From: Candidatus Brevifilum fermentans
GTDB lineage: Bacteria; Chloroflexota; Anaerolineae; Anaerolineales; Villigracilaceae
Assembly (NCBI GenBank): GCA_945877125.1
Contig: CAMCQT010000014.1
Coordinates: forward strand, 1 to 60,398
Direction of reading: 5' to 3'
Length of the DNA: 60,398 nucleotides
The notes under the pieces: generated by a model
Seen by the model: only the letters and a program-made list of their open reading frames with translations
Databases searched by the model: none
Told to the model about the DNA's origin: nothing
Translations under genes and position numbers: made by a program
In this document: in pieces, positions 23,836 through 31,616 of the stretch
How the letters are laid out: every line of letters starts with the position of its first letter
Numbering within the stretch: position 1 is the stretch's first letter

Positions 23836-25671
23836 ATGAAAGAAAAAAAATCATCCGCGTGGAAATCCATTCAATTTGGACTGGCTGTGCTGCTCGGGCT
23901 ATTTGTCTATGCCTACGGCTTCGATGTCACCAAAGTCAACCTTGAAGAATTACGCAGTGAAAGACGCCAGCAAAGCCTCACCCGCGTCACCCGCACTCTG
24001 GCGCAGCCTGACCTCATCACCTACGACAAGCAGGAAGCGATTGTCAATTCGCCATTGTATGTTCCCTGTCCGGCTGATAACAATCTCTCCGCTATTCCCG
24101 CAGCAGATACCGCCGCTGCTTATTTGGCGATCACGCCAGCTTGTGCAAACCCTGGTGAAACCGTTCAAGTGGAAGGGTTTAATTTTCCACCCAATATTAT
24201 CGGACCCATTCGATTCGTGCCCGGGAGTGATCCCCTGAATGTGGTCACACTCGGCCGCGAATCGATCAAGACTGATGGCGACGGGCATTTTATAACGTCA
24301 TTCGTCATCCCCGACAGAATCAGTGAAGAGCCTCAGCATATCCGTGTGACCATCAGTGAAAATGTTGGCTCGCCGCGCTTTACCCAAAACGCAAAAGATA
24401 CTTGGGACAAAATTATTGAAACGGTATTCATGGCGTTGTTGGCGACTACCGCCGGTACCATCCTGGCTTTTCCGCTGAGTTTTATCGCCGCCCGCAACTT
24501 GATGAAATCCGTCCGCAGTCCGCTGACCAGCGTTGCTCTGTCTGTGCTGGGCTGGCCCATCGGCATGGGACTCGGCTACTATATCGTCAACCAGATCGGC
24601 ATCTTCACCATTCCGCTTGCAGAAAACATATTTACCAATCTGATCAGCGTTGCCGTGACCCCGTTTATATTTTGGTACGCCGTGCGTTGGGCCTTGCCGC
24701 AGGAAGAAATAAAAATCCCCAGTCCTTCCCTGCGTTTGACTCGGCTTCTTGTTCTATTTATTGCGATTTTGGTTGCGTTTTTTGGCTTCTTCCAACTGGC
24801 TGGGTTGGCCACCAACATTAGTTTGGGAATAGAAAAAGCCCTCGGCTCTTTCGGTTTTCTTGCCACGTTCCTATTTCAGGTGAGTGACATCCTGCGTATT
24901 ATTACGCCTGCCCTGGGGGCACTCGCCGCAGGCGGCACGCTTGCCAACTTCCTCGGTCACTTGGGTCAGCGCATCTCCGAGAAAAACGCAACCGCCAGAG
25001 TCAAAACCACCAACCTTATTTTGGCGGCGCTGGCGGGCGCAACCGTTTTGGGCTTGCTCGGCGCGCTGGTGGAATGGCTGTATCAGGTCGGACAATTCGA
25101 GTACACTTTTTGGGCGCCAGTTCTTATCGGCGCTGGGCTTGGTTTATTACTTGCTGCGTTTACCCAACCTAAGGACACCCTGCCCACAGGCATGGTGGTC
25201 TACAGCATCACTCGTACCATTGTCAACGCACTGCGTTCTGTGGAAGCGCTTGTGATGGCGATTGTCTTTGTCATTGCCGTGGGCATCGGTCCCTTTGCAG
25301 GTATGATGGCGCTCGGCTTGCACACCATCGTCAGTTTGGTGAAACTATATTCGGAACAAGTTGAAAGCATCATGCCGGGGCCGCTGGAAGCTATCACAGC
25401 CACGGGCGCCAATCGCCTGCAAACCATTATTTACGCCGTCATTCCACAGGTGATTCCGCCGTATATTTCCTACACCATGTACCGCTGGGATATTAATGTG
25501 CGTATGTCCACCATCATCGGTTTTGTCGGTGGCGGCGGCATTGGATTCCTGCTCCAGCAAAATATCAACCTTTTAAACTACCGCGCTGCCAGCACCCAGA
25601 TGATCGCGATTGCAATCGTAGTGGCCAGCATGGATTACATTTCGTCTGTCCTGCGCGAAAAATATGTGTAG
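23836..25671 (+). CDS. phnE: Enlarged PhnE-type permease with Ig-like extracytoplasmic insert
   Basis: 611 residues, over twice the usual PhnE (about 270). One N-terminal membrane segment (14-30) is followed by a soluble region (about 35-180) containing ITPACANPGETVQVEGFNF and ending IRVTISENV, which looks like an IPT/TIG-type Ig-like domain. A first transporter part starts at about 190 (AKDTWDKIIETVFMALLATTAGTILAFPLSF, split over a family-typical helix) and a second carries RSVEALVMAIVFVIAVGIGPFAGMMALGLH, EAITATGANRLQTIIYAVIPQ (EAA loop) and GFVGGGGIGFLLQ. A cytoplasmic loop near 280 and extra helices separate them. It forms the channel for the phnDC uptake system. Confidence 0.87.
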   Translation: MKEKKSSAWKSIQFGLAVLLGLFVYAYGFDVTKVNLEELRSERRQQSLTRVTRTLAQPDLITYDKQEAIVNSPLYVPCPADNNLSAIPAADTAAAYLAITPACANPGETVQVEGFNFPPNIIGPIRFVPGSDPLNVVTLGRESIKTDGDGHFITSFVIPDRISEEPQHIRVTISENVGSPRFTQNAKDTWDKIIETVFMALLATTAGTILAFPLSFIAARNLMKSVRSPLTSVALSVLGWPIGMGLGYYIVNQIGIFTIPLAENIFTNLISVAVTPFIFWYAVRWALPQEEIKIPSPSLRLTRLLVLFIAILVAFFGFFQLAGLATNISLGIEKALGSFGFLATFLFQVSDILRIITPALGALAAGGTLANFLGHLGQRISEKNATARVKTTNLILAALAGATVLGLLGALVEWLYQVGQFEYTFWAPVLIGAGLGLLLAAFTQPKDTLPTGMVVYSITRTIVNALRSVEALVMAIVFVIAVGIGPFAGMMALGLHTIVSLVKLYSEQVESIMPGPLEAITATGANRLQTIIYAVIPQVIPPYISYTMYRWDINVRMSTIIGFVGGGGIGFLLQQNINLLNYRAASTQMIAIAIVVASMDYISSVLREKYV

Positions 25672-25859
25672 TGGAAAAAGCGTGCGGATGCGAGCAACAT
25701 TGATGGTAATGATACCGAAACCGACTTTCTTGCTGACCAGAAAGTGGACAAAGTCCATGGGCAAGTTGAAACTTTGCCTGACTTTGCAATAGCCGTAGAG
25801 CAATACCAACATTTTATTGACGATTCGCCGTTGGGCATGGTATTATTCGTCCGCTAAAA

Positions 25860-25886
25860 AACCAGCCGAAAAAAGCTGGATTTGTT
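25860..25886 (+). terminator. Weak terminator-like hairpin before infC
   Basis: CCAGC pairs with GCTGG over a short A-rich loop, followed by ATTTGTTT. It may end the phn transcript or act in the infC leader. The 185 bp after phnE otherwise hold nothing recognisable. Confidence 0.35.
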
Positions 25887-25909
25887 TCATAGATCATGAG
25901 GAGTAGCAT

Positions 25910-26488
25910 ATCAGCGCCAACGAATTTCGAGTAAATGAGGGCATCCGCGTCGCGGAAGTTCGCCTGATTGGTCCAGATGGAGGCAATGTCGGCGTTGTGC
26001 CGATCCGCCAGGCTTTGCAAATTGCCCGCGATGCCGATATGGATCTTGTGGAGGTTTCTCCTGGAGCCACGCCGCCTGTTTGCCGTGTAATGGATTTTGG
26101 TAAGTTCATTTACGAAAAGGCAAAAAAGGAACGTGAGGCTAAGAAGACTCAGACCAAGATCGAGATCAAGGAAATCCGCCTTCGTCCCAAGACGAATGGG
26201 GCCCACCGTGGTTTCAAAGTGGATGATGCCCGTCGCTGGCTAAACCAGGGACATAAAGTACGCGTCACCATCAAGTTCCGTGGCCGCGAAATGGATTATC
26301 CTGAGATCGCGCTGGAAGACTTGCGTGAGATCGTTCAGGATCTTATTGATGTGGCCGTAGTTGAAGTTCCGCCGCAGATGGAAGGACGCACCATGCTCGT
26401 GGTTTTGGTCCCGGCCAAGGCGGCGGTAAAAAAGAAGGAAAAGGGCGAGCAGGCTGAGGTTAAGAGCGAAGCGAGTCCTACAGTTTAG
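25910..26488 (+). CDS. infC: Translation initiation factor IF-3, apparently starting at AUC
   Basis: 192 residues. The N-terminal domain reads SANEFRVNEGIRVAEVRLIG and continues into VGVVPIRQALQIARDADMDL; the C-terminal domain has PPVCRVMDFGKFIYEK, IRLRPKTNGAHRGFK and FRGREMDYPEIA. No ATG, GTG or TTG lies between the in-frame TAG at 25904 and the conserved N-terminus. The ATC at 25910 sits 6 nt after a strong GAGGAG (25898-25903). A rare start codon (AUU) is the classic feature of infC in Escherichia coli, where IF-3 rejects it and so limits its own synthesis. A GTG at 25997 would delete the first 29 residues of the conserved domain. It heads infC-rpmI-rplT. Confidence 0.93.
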   Translation: MSANEFRVNEGIRVAEVRLIGPDGGNVGVVPIRQALQIARDADMDLVEVSPGATPPVCRVMDFGKFIYEKAKKEREAKKTQTKIEIKEIRLRPKTNGAHRGFKVDDARRWLNQGHKVRVTIKFRGREMDYPEIALEDLREIVQDLIDVAVVEVPPQMEGRTMLVVLVPAKAAVKKKEKGEQAEVKSEASPTV

Positions 26489-26564
26489 TTAGTTCAAAAA
26501 ATGTTGATAGTCCACGGGTGAACTTAAATCCCGAGGTTAATTTTCTGAAAGGAGCGAATTAGCA

Positions 26565-26795
26565 ATGCCTCGCAAACCAAAACTGTCCGGCAAATTAAAG
26601 CTGAAGACCCATAAAGCGACATCCAAAAGATTTCGTTTGACAGGCTCCGGCATACTTGTGCGAACCAAAGGCGGCAAGAGCCATTTACGTCGCCGTACTT
26701 CGGACCGCACCAAGGCGTTATTGAGCGAAACGATCGTAGTCAAAGGTCGTAAGTTCATCAAACGTATTAAACGTCTTGCCCCTAACATGGAATAG
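26565..26795 (+). CDS. rpmI: 50S ribosomal protein L35
   Basis: 76 basic residues, ten or so longer than average L35. It starts MPRKPKLSGKLKLKTHKATSKRF (key part LKTHKATSKRFRLTGSG) and has KSHLRRRTSDRTKALLS and IKRLAP near the end. L35 binds 23S rRNA in the large subunit. A strong AAAGGAG precedes the ATG. It lies in the standard infC-rpmI-rplT order. Confidence 0.95.
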   Translation: MPRKPKLSGKLKLKTHKATSKRFRLTGSGILVRTKGGKSHLRRRTSDRTKALLSETIVVKGRKFIKRIKRLAPNME

Positions 26796-26898
26796 AAATA
26801 TTCCGGTCGTTGTCAAATTTTATTTGCGGCTTTCGGGTGTACGCAACTGGCATAGCATATAGCATGCCGACGCCCGCGAGTTTGCAGGAGGTAAAAAA

Positions 26899-27240
26899 AT
26901 GCGCGTAAAAGGTGGTCCGCAAGGACATCTACGTCACAAAAAAGTTTTAAAGATCACAAAAGGTCAGCGCGGCTCGAAGCATTTGTTATTTAGACGTGCG
27001 AACGAAGCCATGCTCAAAAGCCTGTGGTACGCCACACGTGATCGACGTGTTCGCAAACGCGATCTTCGTAAATTGTGGATCGCCCGTATCAATGCGGCGG
27101 CCCGTTTGAATGGAACCACCTACAGCAAATTGGTGGCTGCACTCAAGAAGGCAAATATCGAACTCAATCGCAAGATGCTGTCCGATATCGCAATACGCAA
27201 TCCGCAGGCATTCGCTGCGGTTGTAGCAAAAACGAAATAA
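26899..27240 (+). CDS. rplT: 50S ribosomal protein L20
   Basis: 113 residues. The start [18 protein letters not shown], then [37 protein letters not shown] and [20 protein letters not shown], cover the whole L20 fold. L20 assembles early on 23S rRNA and in many bacteria represses its own operon. GGAGG lies close upstream. The 103-bp gap from rpmI may hold part of such control but no clear mimic is seen. Confidence 0.96.
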   Translation: MRVKGGPQGHLRHKKVLKITKGQRGSKHLLFRRANEAMLKSLWYATRDRRVRKRDLRKLWIARINAAARLNGTTYSKLVAALKKANIELNRKMLSDIAIRNPQAFAAVVAKTK

Positions 27241-27246
27241 TTTTTT

Positions 27247-27273
27247 GTAGGGGCGGATCACATCCGCCCCTAC
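27247..27273 (+). terminator. Hairpin after rplT (GTAGG...CCTAC type)
   Basis: Arms GTAGGGGCGGAT and ATCCGCCCCTAC with a 3-nt loop, 6 bp after the rplT stop. It ends the ribosomal operon and shares its outer bases with the repeats at 10580 and 55055. Confidence 0.7.
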
Positions 27274-27288
27274 ATTATTTAACGGGGG

Positions 27289-27300
27289 TAAAATAAAACC
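27289..27300 (+). promoter_or_regulatory. -10 box abutting the macro-domain gene
   Basis: TAAAAT (27289-27294) then six bases to the ATG at 27301; no ribosome-binding site. Leaderless layout. Confidence 0.55.
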
Positions 27301-27855
27301 ATGAATACCATTTTGACGCAACGCACTCTTTTAACAGGTCAATCCCTGCAAATTGTTCGAGGTGACATTACGATTGATGAGGTGGACGCCATTGTCAACG
27401 CGGCCAATGAGTATTTGCAGCATGGCGGCGGTGTGGCATGGGCAATCGTGCGGCGCGGCGGAGATGTGATTCAGGAAGAAAGCGATAAGTGGATTAAACA
27501 GCATGGACCTGTCTCTCACGCGCAACCTGCGTGGACTTCGGGCGGGGACTTGCCTGCGAAGTACATTATCCACGCTGTGGGACCTGTTTGGGGCGATGGT
27601 GACGAAGATGCAAAACTCGCAGACGCGGTCGCTGGTTCGTTGCGCGTGGCTGACGAATTGAAATGTTCATCCATTGCCATGCCGGCCATTTCAACTGGGA
27701 TTTTCGGTTTTCCCAAAGAGCGCGCGGCAGGAATTATTTTCTCAACCATTGAAAAATATTTTTCAGAGGCGAAATCCTCTAATTTGAAAACCGTCCGCAT
27801 CCTTCTATTTGACGATGCCACCATCCAACCTTTTATAAAAGTTTGGAAAGCTTAA
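27301..27855 (+). CDS. Macro-domain ADP-ribosyl hydrolase
   Basis: 184 residues, a single macro domain. ADP-ribose-binding signs are IVRGDITIDEVDAIVNAANE, the glycine loop LQHGGGVAWAI, YIIHAVGPVWG and AMPAISTGIFGFPKERAA. Such proteins remove ADP-ribose from proteins or deacetylate O-acetyl-ADP-ribose. The archaeal/bacterial Af1521-like length and the short loop after GGGVA favour a general hydrolase. It lies between rplT and a SpoU methyltransferase, with no darT-like toxin gene beside it. Confidence 0.92.
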   Translation: MNTILTQRTLLTGQSLQIVRGDITIDEVDAIVNAANEYLQHGGGVAWAIVRRGGDVIQEESDKWIKQHGPVSHAQPAWTSGGDLPAKYIIHAVGPVWGDGDEDAKLADAVAGSLRVADELKCSSIAMPAISTGIFGFPKERAAGIIFSTIEKYFSEAKSSNLKTVRILLFDDATIQPFIKVWKA

Positions 27856-27889
27856 ACTCACGCAAAACTTTCATCATTCATCCTTTTCC

Positions 27890-28672
27890 ATGATTTCCTC
27901 CCCTCATAACCCCAAACTAAAACTGATTCGTGCCCTGCAGGGACGCGCCAAAGAACGCCGAGAGGCGGGCGCATTTCTTGCGGAAGGGATACGGCTTGTG
28001 GAAGAAGCGGTCAATGCAAATTGGCCGCTGCGGTTTGTATTGTTTGATGAAACTTTGAATGACAGGGGAATGTTGCAAGTCGAAGGTCTAAGGTCGCGCG
28101 GCGTAGATGTGGAGGAGATTTCCACAAGTTTAATGAAATCCTTGAGCGAAACTGAATCTCCGCAAGGTATTCTCGCTGTTCTTGAACTAACCAATTTACC
28201 GCTTCCCAAATTGCCAACTTTTATTCTCATTCCAGACCAAATCCGTGACCCTGGCAATCTCGGCACTCTGCTAAGAACTGCCGCGGCGGCTGGCGTGCAG
28301 GCTGTACTTCTCCCACCAGAAACAACGGATGCGTTTGCGCCGAAGGTCGTTCGCTCTGGAATGGGCGCACATTTCCGTTTGCCGATCCACTCGCGGACTT
28401 GGGACGAGATAGCTCAAGTTGTCAAGTTTGCAGGTTTGCAGGTTTTACTGGCGGAGATGGATGGTGAATCGTGTTGGGTGACTGATTTACGTCAGCCCCT
28501 GGCTTTGGTCATCGGCGGTGAGGCGGATGGCGCGAGTCCACAGGCACGCGGATTGGCAAACGGTAAAATCAGCATTCCGATGCCCGGGCAAGCCGAGTCG
28601 CTTAATGCGGGGGTGGCAGGCAGTGTATTAATGTTTGAAGTTGTAAGACAAAGACAATCAAAAAATATTTAA
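27890..28672 (+). CDS. SpoU family RNA 2'-O-ribose methyltransferase
   Basis: 260 residues. The N-terminal substrate-binding domain (1-100) has ISSPHNPKLKLIRALQ and EGIRLVEEA. The SPOUT domain shows the three SpoU motifs: IPDQIRDPGNLGTLLRTAAAAG, LALVIGGEADGAS and ISIPMPGQAESLNAGVAGSV. The second and third form the trefoil-knot SAM site. The family includes RlmB and TsnR-like rRNA methyltransferases; the exact target is not set by sequence. Its place near infC-rpmI-rplT is common in bacteria. Confidence 0.93.
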   Translation: MISSPHNPKLKLIRALQGRAKERREAGAFLAEGIRLVEEAVNANWPLRFVLFDETLNDRGMLQVEGLRSRGVDVEEISTSLMKSLSETESPQGILAVLELTNLPLPKLPTFILIPDQIRDPGNLGTLLRTAAAAGVQAVLLPPETTDAFAPKVVRSGMGAHFRLPIHSRTWDEIAQVVKFAGLQVLLAEMDGESCWVTDLRQPLALVIGGEADGASPQARGLANGKISIPMPGQAESLNAGVAGSVLMFEVVRQRQSKNI

Positions 28673-28682
28673 AGAGGAATTC

Positions 28683-29309
28683 ATGAGCGAGTTATGTAAT
28701 CAAGTGCATTTATTATTTTCTTCAAAACAGGCGATTCAGTTCCCTTTTAATCCTTCAAAACTGCCTAAAAATGGAATTTATGTTTTGTATGAAGATGGAG
28801 AAGAAGCGCACGGAACAAAAAGAATAGTCCGCGTGGGGACGCATACTGGGGATGATCGTTTGCGATTACGCCTGCGCCAGCATTTTACGGAAGGCAATAA
28901 GGATGTTAGCATTTTTCGTAAAAATATTGGCAGGGCATTGTTGAACCGAGAGTCCGACCCATTTTTGAAACAATGGGATTTGGAGTTGCCCGCGCAAGCA
29001 GCCAAAGAAAAGATCGATCTTAAGCGGCTGGCAGAAGTTGAAAAGATGGTGACCGAATACATCCAAAAGCATTTTCAACTCAGTGTGATCAAAGTAAAGG
29101 AAAAAGAAGACCGCATTGATCTTGAGTCAAAGATCATTTCGACGATCTCAAGGTGCGATGAGTGCAAGCCGTCTGCCGGCTGGCTTGGTTTACATTCTCC
29201 CAGGGAGAAAATTCGAGAGAGCGGTCTTTGGTTGACCAACGAACTCTATAAAACTCAACTGGCTGAAAGTGATATTGAAAAACTCAAAGCATATTTGTTG
29301 ATCAAATGA
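28683..29309 (+). CDS. GIY-YIG-like protein of unknown function
   Basis: 208 residues. Near residue 30 KNGIYVLYEDGEE matches the GIY strand; RIVRVGTHTGDDRL then takes the place of the YIG segment (VG retained), followed by RLRLRQHF with the catalytic-type Arg. EVEKMVTEYIQKHF could supply the Glu. Family order therefore fits a GIY-YIG nuclease fold, but YIG is changed to RVG, so cleavage is uncertain. GAGG precedes the ATG and the end overlaps the DUF711 gene by 4 bp. Confidence 0.6.
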   Translation: MSELCNQVHLLFSSKQAIQFPFNPSKLPKNGIYVLYEDGEEAHGTKRIVRVGTHTGDDRLRLRLRQHFTEGNKDVSIFRKNIGRALLNRESDPFLKQWDLELPAQAAKEKIDLKRLAEVEKMVTEYIQKHFQLSVIKVKEKEDRIDLESKIISTISRCDECKPSAGWLGLHSPREKIRESGLWLTNELYKTQLAESDIEKLKAYLLIK

Positions 29310-30532
29310 AAATCCGTTCAATTACCTATTTTCTTAATCCAAAATATCCGCTGGACGAAAACGCTCTGCGAAAAGCTGGCGAGTTTCTCGCGCAGGCGAA
29401 ATTAGCTTATGAAGCGGCGGGATACGAAGTGCAGACGACGCGCCTGGCTACGATTCCATTTCCAAAATTGTTGAATGGCAACGTGGATCAAACTCCGCTC
29501 CTCGCGCAGAAGCTGTCTAGGATGTTAAATCAGATTGGGGTGGCGTATGCGGCGCTGGGTCCGGCGTTGATCGAATTCCCCGAAAGTTATGCAGTCATCC
29601 CCGAAGCCATATCAGCCAGCGAAAATATCTTCTTTGGCGGAGTTATGGCGGATAAGAAAAATGGAATTTCGCTTCAAGCGATTCAGGCTTGTGCGAAGAT
29701 CATTCACGAGGCATCGACGATCACGGCGGATGGATTTGCCAATTTGCGTTTTGCCGCGCTGGCAAATGTCAAAGCGGGCGCGCCATTTTTTCCCGCCGCG
29801 TATTGGGATCAGGATCAGCCTGCGTTTGCGATTGCTGTTGAATCTGCTGACCTGGCAGTGGATGCGTTTTCTGGACAACAAACGATGGACGATGGACGAC
29901 GCGCCCTGATCTCCGAAATCACCAAACACGGACAAGCCATTGCCCGCGTCGCCCAATCTCTAACCACCAATCCCCAATCTCCGATCTTTGGCGGCATTGA
30001 TTTTTCTCTCGCGCCATTCCCGGGTGATGCCCATTCGCTTGGGCGCGCGGTGGAAAATATGGGCGTCTCAAAAATCGGCTTGCATGGTTCGTTGGCCGCC
30101 GCCGCCATTTTGACCGAAGCCGTTGACCGCGCCGATTTCCCTCACACAGGTTTCAGCGGATTTATGCAGCCGGTGCTCGAAGATTCAGTTCTCGCGCAAC
30201 GCGCCGCCGAAGGCACGCTGACCATCAAAGATGCCCTGCTTTATTCTGCGGTCTGCGGCACCGGGCTGGATACCGTTCCGCTGGCAGGAGATACGACCGC
30301 CGAGCAGATGGCTCCGCTTTTGCTGGATGTGTCTGCGCTGGCGATGCGTTTGGACAAACCGCTCACTGCGCGGCTGATGCCTGTTCCCGGTAAACGGGCA
30401 GGGGACGCCACTGAGTTTGATTTTGGGTTCTTTGCCAACAGCCGCGTCATGGCATTGGACTCTGCTCCGCTGAACATGCCGCTGGGCGGTAGTGAAAGTT
30501 TCTCGCTCAAAGAAAAACGTTCCAACGGCTAA
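29306..30532 (+). CDS. DUF711 family protein
   Basis: 408 residues. It starts MKIRSITYFLNPKYPLDE, typical of DUF711 (UPF0210), and carries FFGGVMADKKNGIS, FANLRFAALANVKAGAPFFPAAY and the pocket FGGIDFSLAPFP with SLGRAVENMG. DUF711 proteins resemble pyruvate-formate-lyase-type barrels in structure, but the function is unknown. It overlaps the GIY-YIG-like gene (ATGA), implying coupled expression. Its stop codon lies in the loop of its own terminator. Confidence 0.88.
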   Translation: MKIRSITYFLNPKYPLDENALRKAGEFLAQAKLAYEAAGYEVQTTRLATIPFPKLLNGNVDQTPLLAQKLSRMLNQIGVAYAALGPALIEFPESYAVIPEAISASENIFFGGVMADKKNGISLQAIQACAKIIHEASTITADGFANLRFAALANVKAGAPFFPAAYWDQDQPAFAIAVESADLAVDAFSGQQTMDDGRRALISEITKHGQAIARVAQSLTTNPQSPIFGGIDFSLAPFPGDAHSLGRAVENMGVSKIGLHGSLAAAAILTEAVDRADFPHTGFSGFMQPVLEDSVLAQRAAEGTLTIKDALLYSAVCGTGLDTVPLAGDTTAEQMAPLLLDVSALAMRLDKPLTARLMPVPGKRAGDATEFDFGFFANSRVMALDSAPLNMPLGGSESFSLKEKRSNG

Positions 30533-30552
30533 CCGTTGGAACGTTTTTTTTA
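30513..30552 (+). terminator. Terminator enclosing the DUF711 stop codon
   Basis: AAAAACGTTCCAACGG and CCGTTGGAACGTTTTT form a perfect stem with the loop CTAA; the TAA of the gene is the loop. A T run follows. It also lies at the 3' end of the convergent fmdB-like gene. Confidence 0.9.
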
Positions 30553-30930
30553 TTCATCACCTGAATTATCCATGCCCAGATCAGGCAAAGCAGATTCGAT
30601 CTCTTCGGGGCTTTGACCCGCCTCCAGCCTGTCCACCACGTCGTTGAACTCGGCGGGCAGGTCTTTGCCCATTTCGCCGCCCATTTTTCGCATCATGCTG
30701 GCGAGGGCTTGGGGATCATTTTCGATGCCTTCCATGCCAGAGAAATCATCAGCCGCAGATTCCAACCGGCTTTCGTCAGACTTGGCGATGCGTATTTTTG
30801 TCATGCGGCGGCGGACATTTTTGCTTTGGCAGTGAACGCAATGTACAGTTTTCTTGCCGTATTCGCTGAAGGTCAGAAACACGTCGAATCTTTTTTCGCA
30901 GTTGTTGCAGATAAAATCATAAGTTGGCAT
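30550..30930 (-). CDS. FmdB family zinc-ribbon protein
   Basis: 126 residues. The zinc ribbon is residues 1-45: MPTYDFICNNCEKRFDVF supplies CxxC and VHCVHCQSKNVRRRM the second pair. The rest is acidic and helical (DLPAEFNDVVDRLEAGQSPEEIESALPDL). FmdB-type proteins are putative regulators; targets are unknown. TAAAAT lies 6 nt before the ATG, suggesting a leaderless mRNA divergent from gmk. Confidence 0.88.
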   Translation of the reverse strand: MPTYDFICNNCEKRFDVFLTFSEYGKKTVHCVHCQSKNVRRRMTKIRIAKSDESRLESAADDFSGMEGIENDPQALASMMRKMGGEMGKDLPAEFNDVVDRLEAGQSPEEIESALPDLGMDNSGDE

Positions 30931-30942
30931 AAATCTATTTTA
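30931..30942 (-). promoter_or_regulatory. -10 box abutting the fmdB-like gene
   Basis: TAAAAT (complement of 30937-30942) then six bases to the ATG at 30930. Leaderless layout, divergent from gmk which has the same arrangement. Confidence 0.5.
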
Positions 30943-30986
30943 CTGCGAATCAACTCAGGGCGGAGTAAAGCGGCGCGTCTCTTTGG

Positions 30987-30998
30987 TAAAATAAACGT
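30987..30998 (+). promoter_or_regulatory. -10 box abutting gmk
   Basis: TAAAAT (30987-30992), six bases, then the ATG at 30999; no ribosome-binding site. Confidence 0.55.
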
Positions 30999-31616
30999 AT
31001 GACTAAACCATTCGAACTCCGTAAACCCAATCCGCTTCTCATTGTCATTTCTGGACCCTCTGGCGTTGGCAAAGACTCGGTTGTGCAACGCATGCAAGAG
31101 CGCGGCTTTCCATTTCATTTTGTGGTTACAGCCACCACACGTGCGAGGCGTGAAAATGAAGTGCATGGCAAGGATTATTGGTTCGTTTCAAAAGATGAGT
31201 TCGCGCGCATGATCGAAGAGAATGAATTGATCGAATACGCGATCGTGTACGAAGATTACAAGGGTATTCCTAAATCTGAAGTGCGCGAGGCTCTGGCAAG
31301 CGGACAGGATGTGGTCATGCGGGTCGATGTGCAGGGCGCAGAGTCGGTGCGGAAACTTGCGCCTGAGGCTTTGCTGATCTTCATCACCTGCGAAGGCGAA
31401 GACGAACTTGAACGGCGGCTGCGTGAGCGCAAAACCGAAACTGCAAATTCCCTGTCCCTGCGCATTGCCACTGCGCGCAAGGAATTACAGCGTATCGAAG
31501 CCTTTGATTATGTGATCGTCAACCAGGATTTCCATTTGGATGACACGGTGGATAAAGTGCGCGCGATCATTCTTGCGGAACATTTACGCGTGCAGCAACG
31601 CGAGGTGAATTTATGA
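30999..31616 (+). CDS. gmk: Guanylate kinase
   Basis: 205 residues. It phosphorylates GMP to GDP. The P-loop is SGPSGVGKDS; the GMP-binding region has TATTRARRENEVHGKDYWFV and YAIVYEDYKGIPKSEV; MRVDVQGAESVRKL and the lid RLRERKTETANSLSLR follow. All are in family order. It overlaps the rhomboid gene by 4 bp. In many bacteria gmk is followed by rpoZ; here it is not. Confidence 0.96.
   Translation: MTKPFELRKPNPLLIVISGPSGVGKDSVVQRMQERGFPFHFVVTATTRARRENEVHGKDYWFVSKDEFARMIEENELIEYAIVYEDYKGIPKSEVREALASGQDVVMRVDVQGAESVRKLAPEALLIFITCEGEDELERRLRERKTETANSLSLRIATARKELQRIEAFDYVIVNQDFHLDDTVDKVRAIILAEHLRVQQREVNL

Noticed and set aside
25672-25857. Open frame of 62 codons in frame after the phnE stop (possible read-through extension)
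   Set aside because: The reverse strand is also open in several frames here, the sequence matches no family I know, and phnE already ends at a normal family C-terminus. Probably chance.
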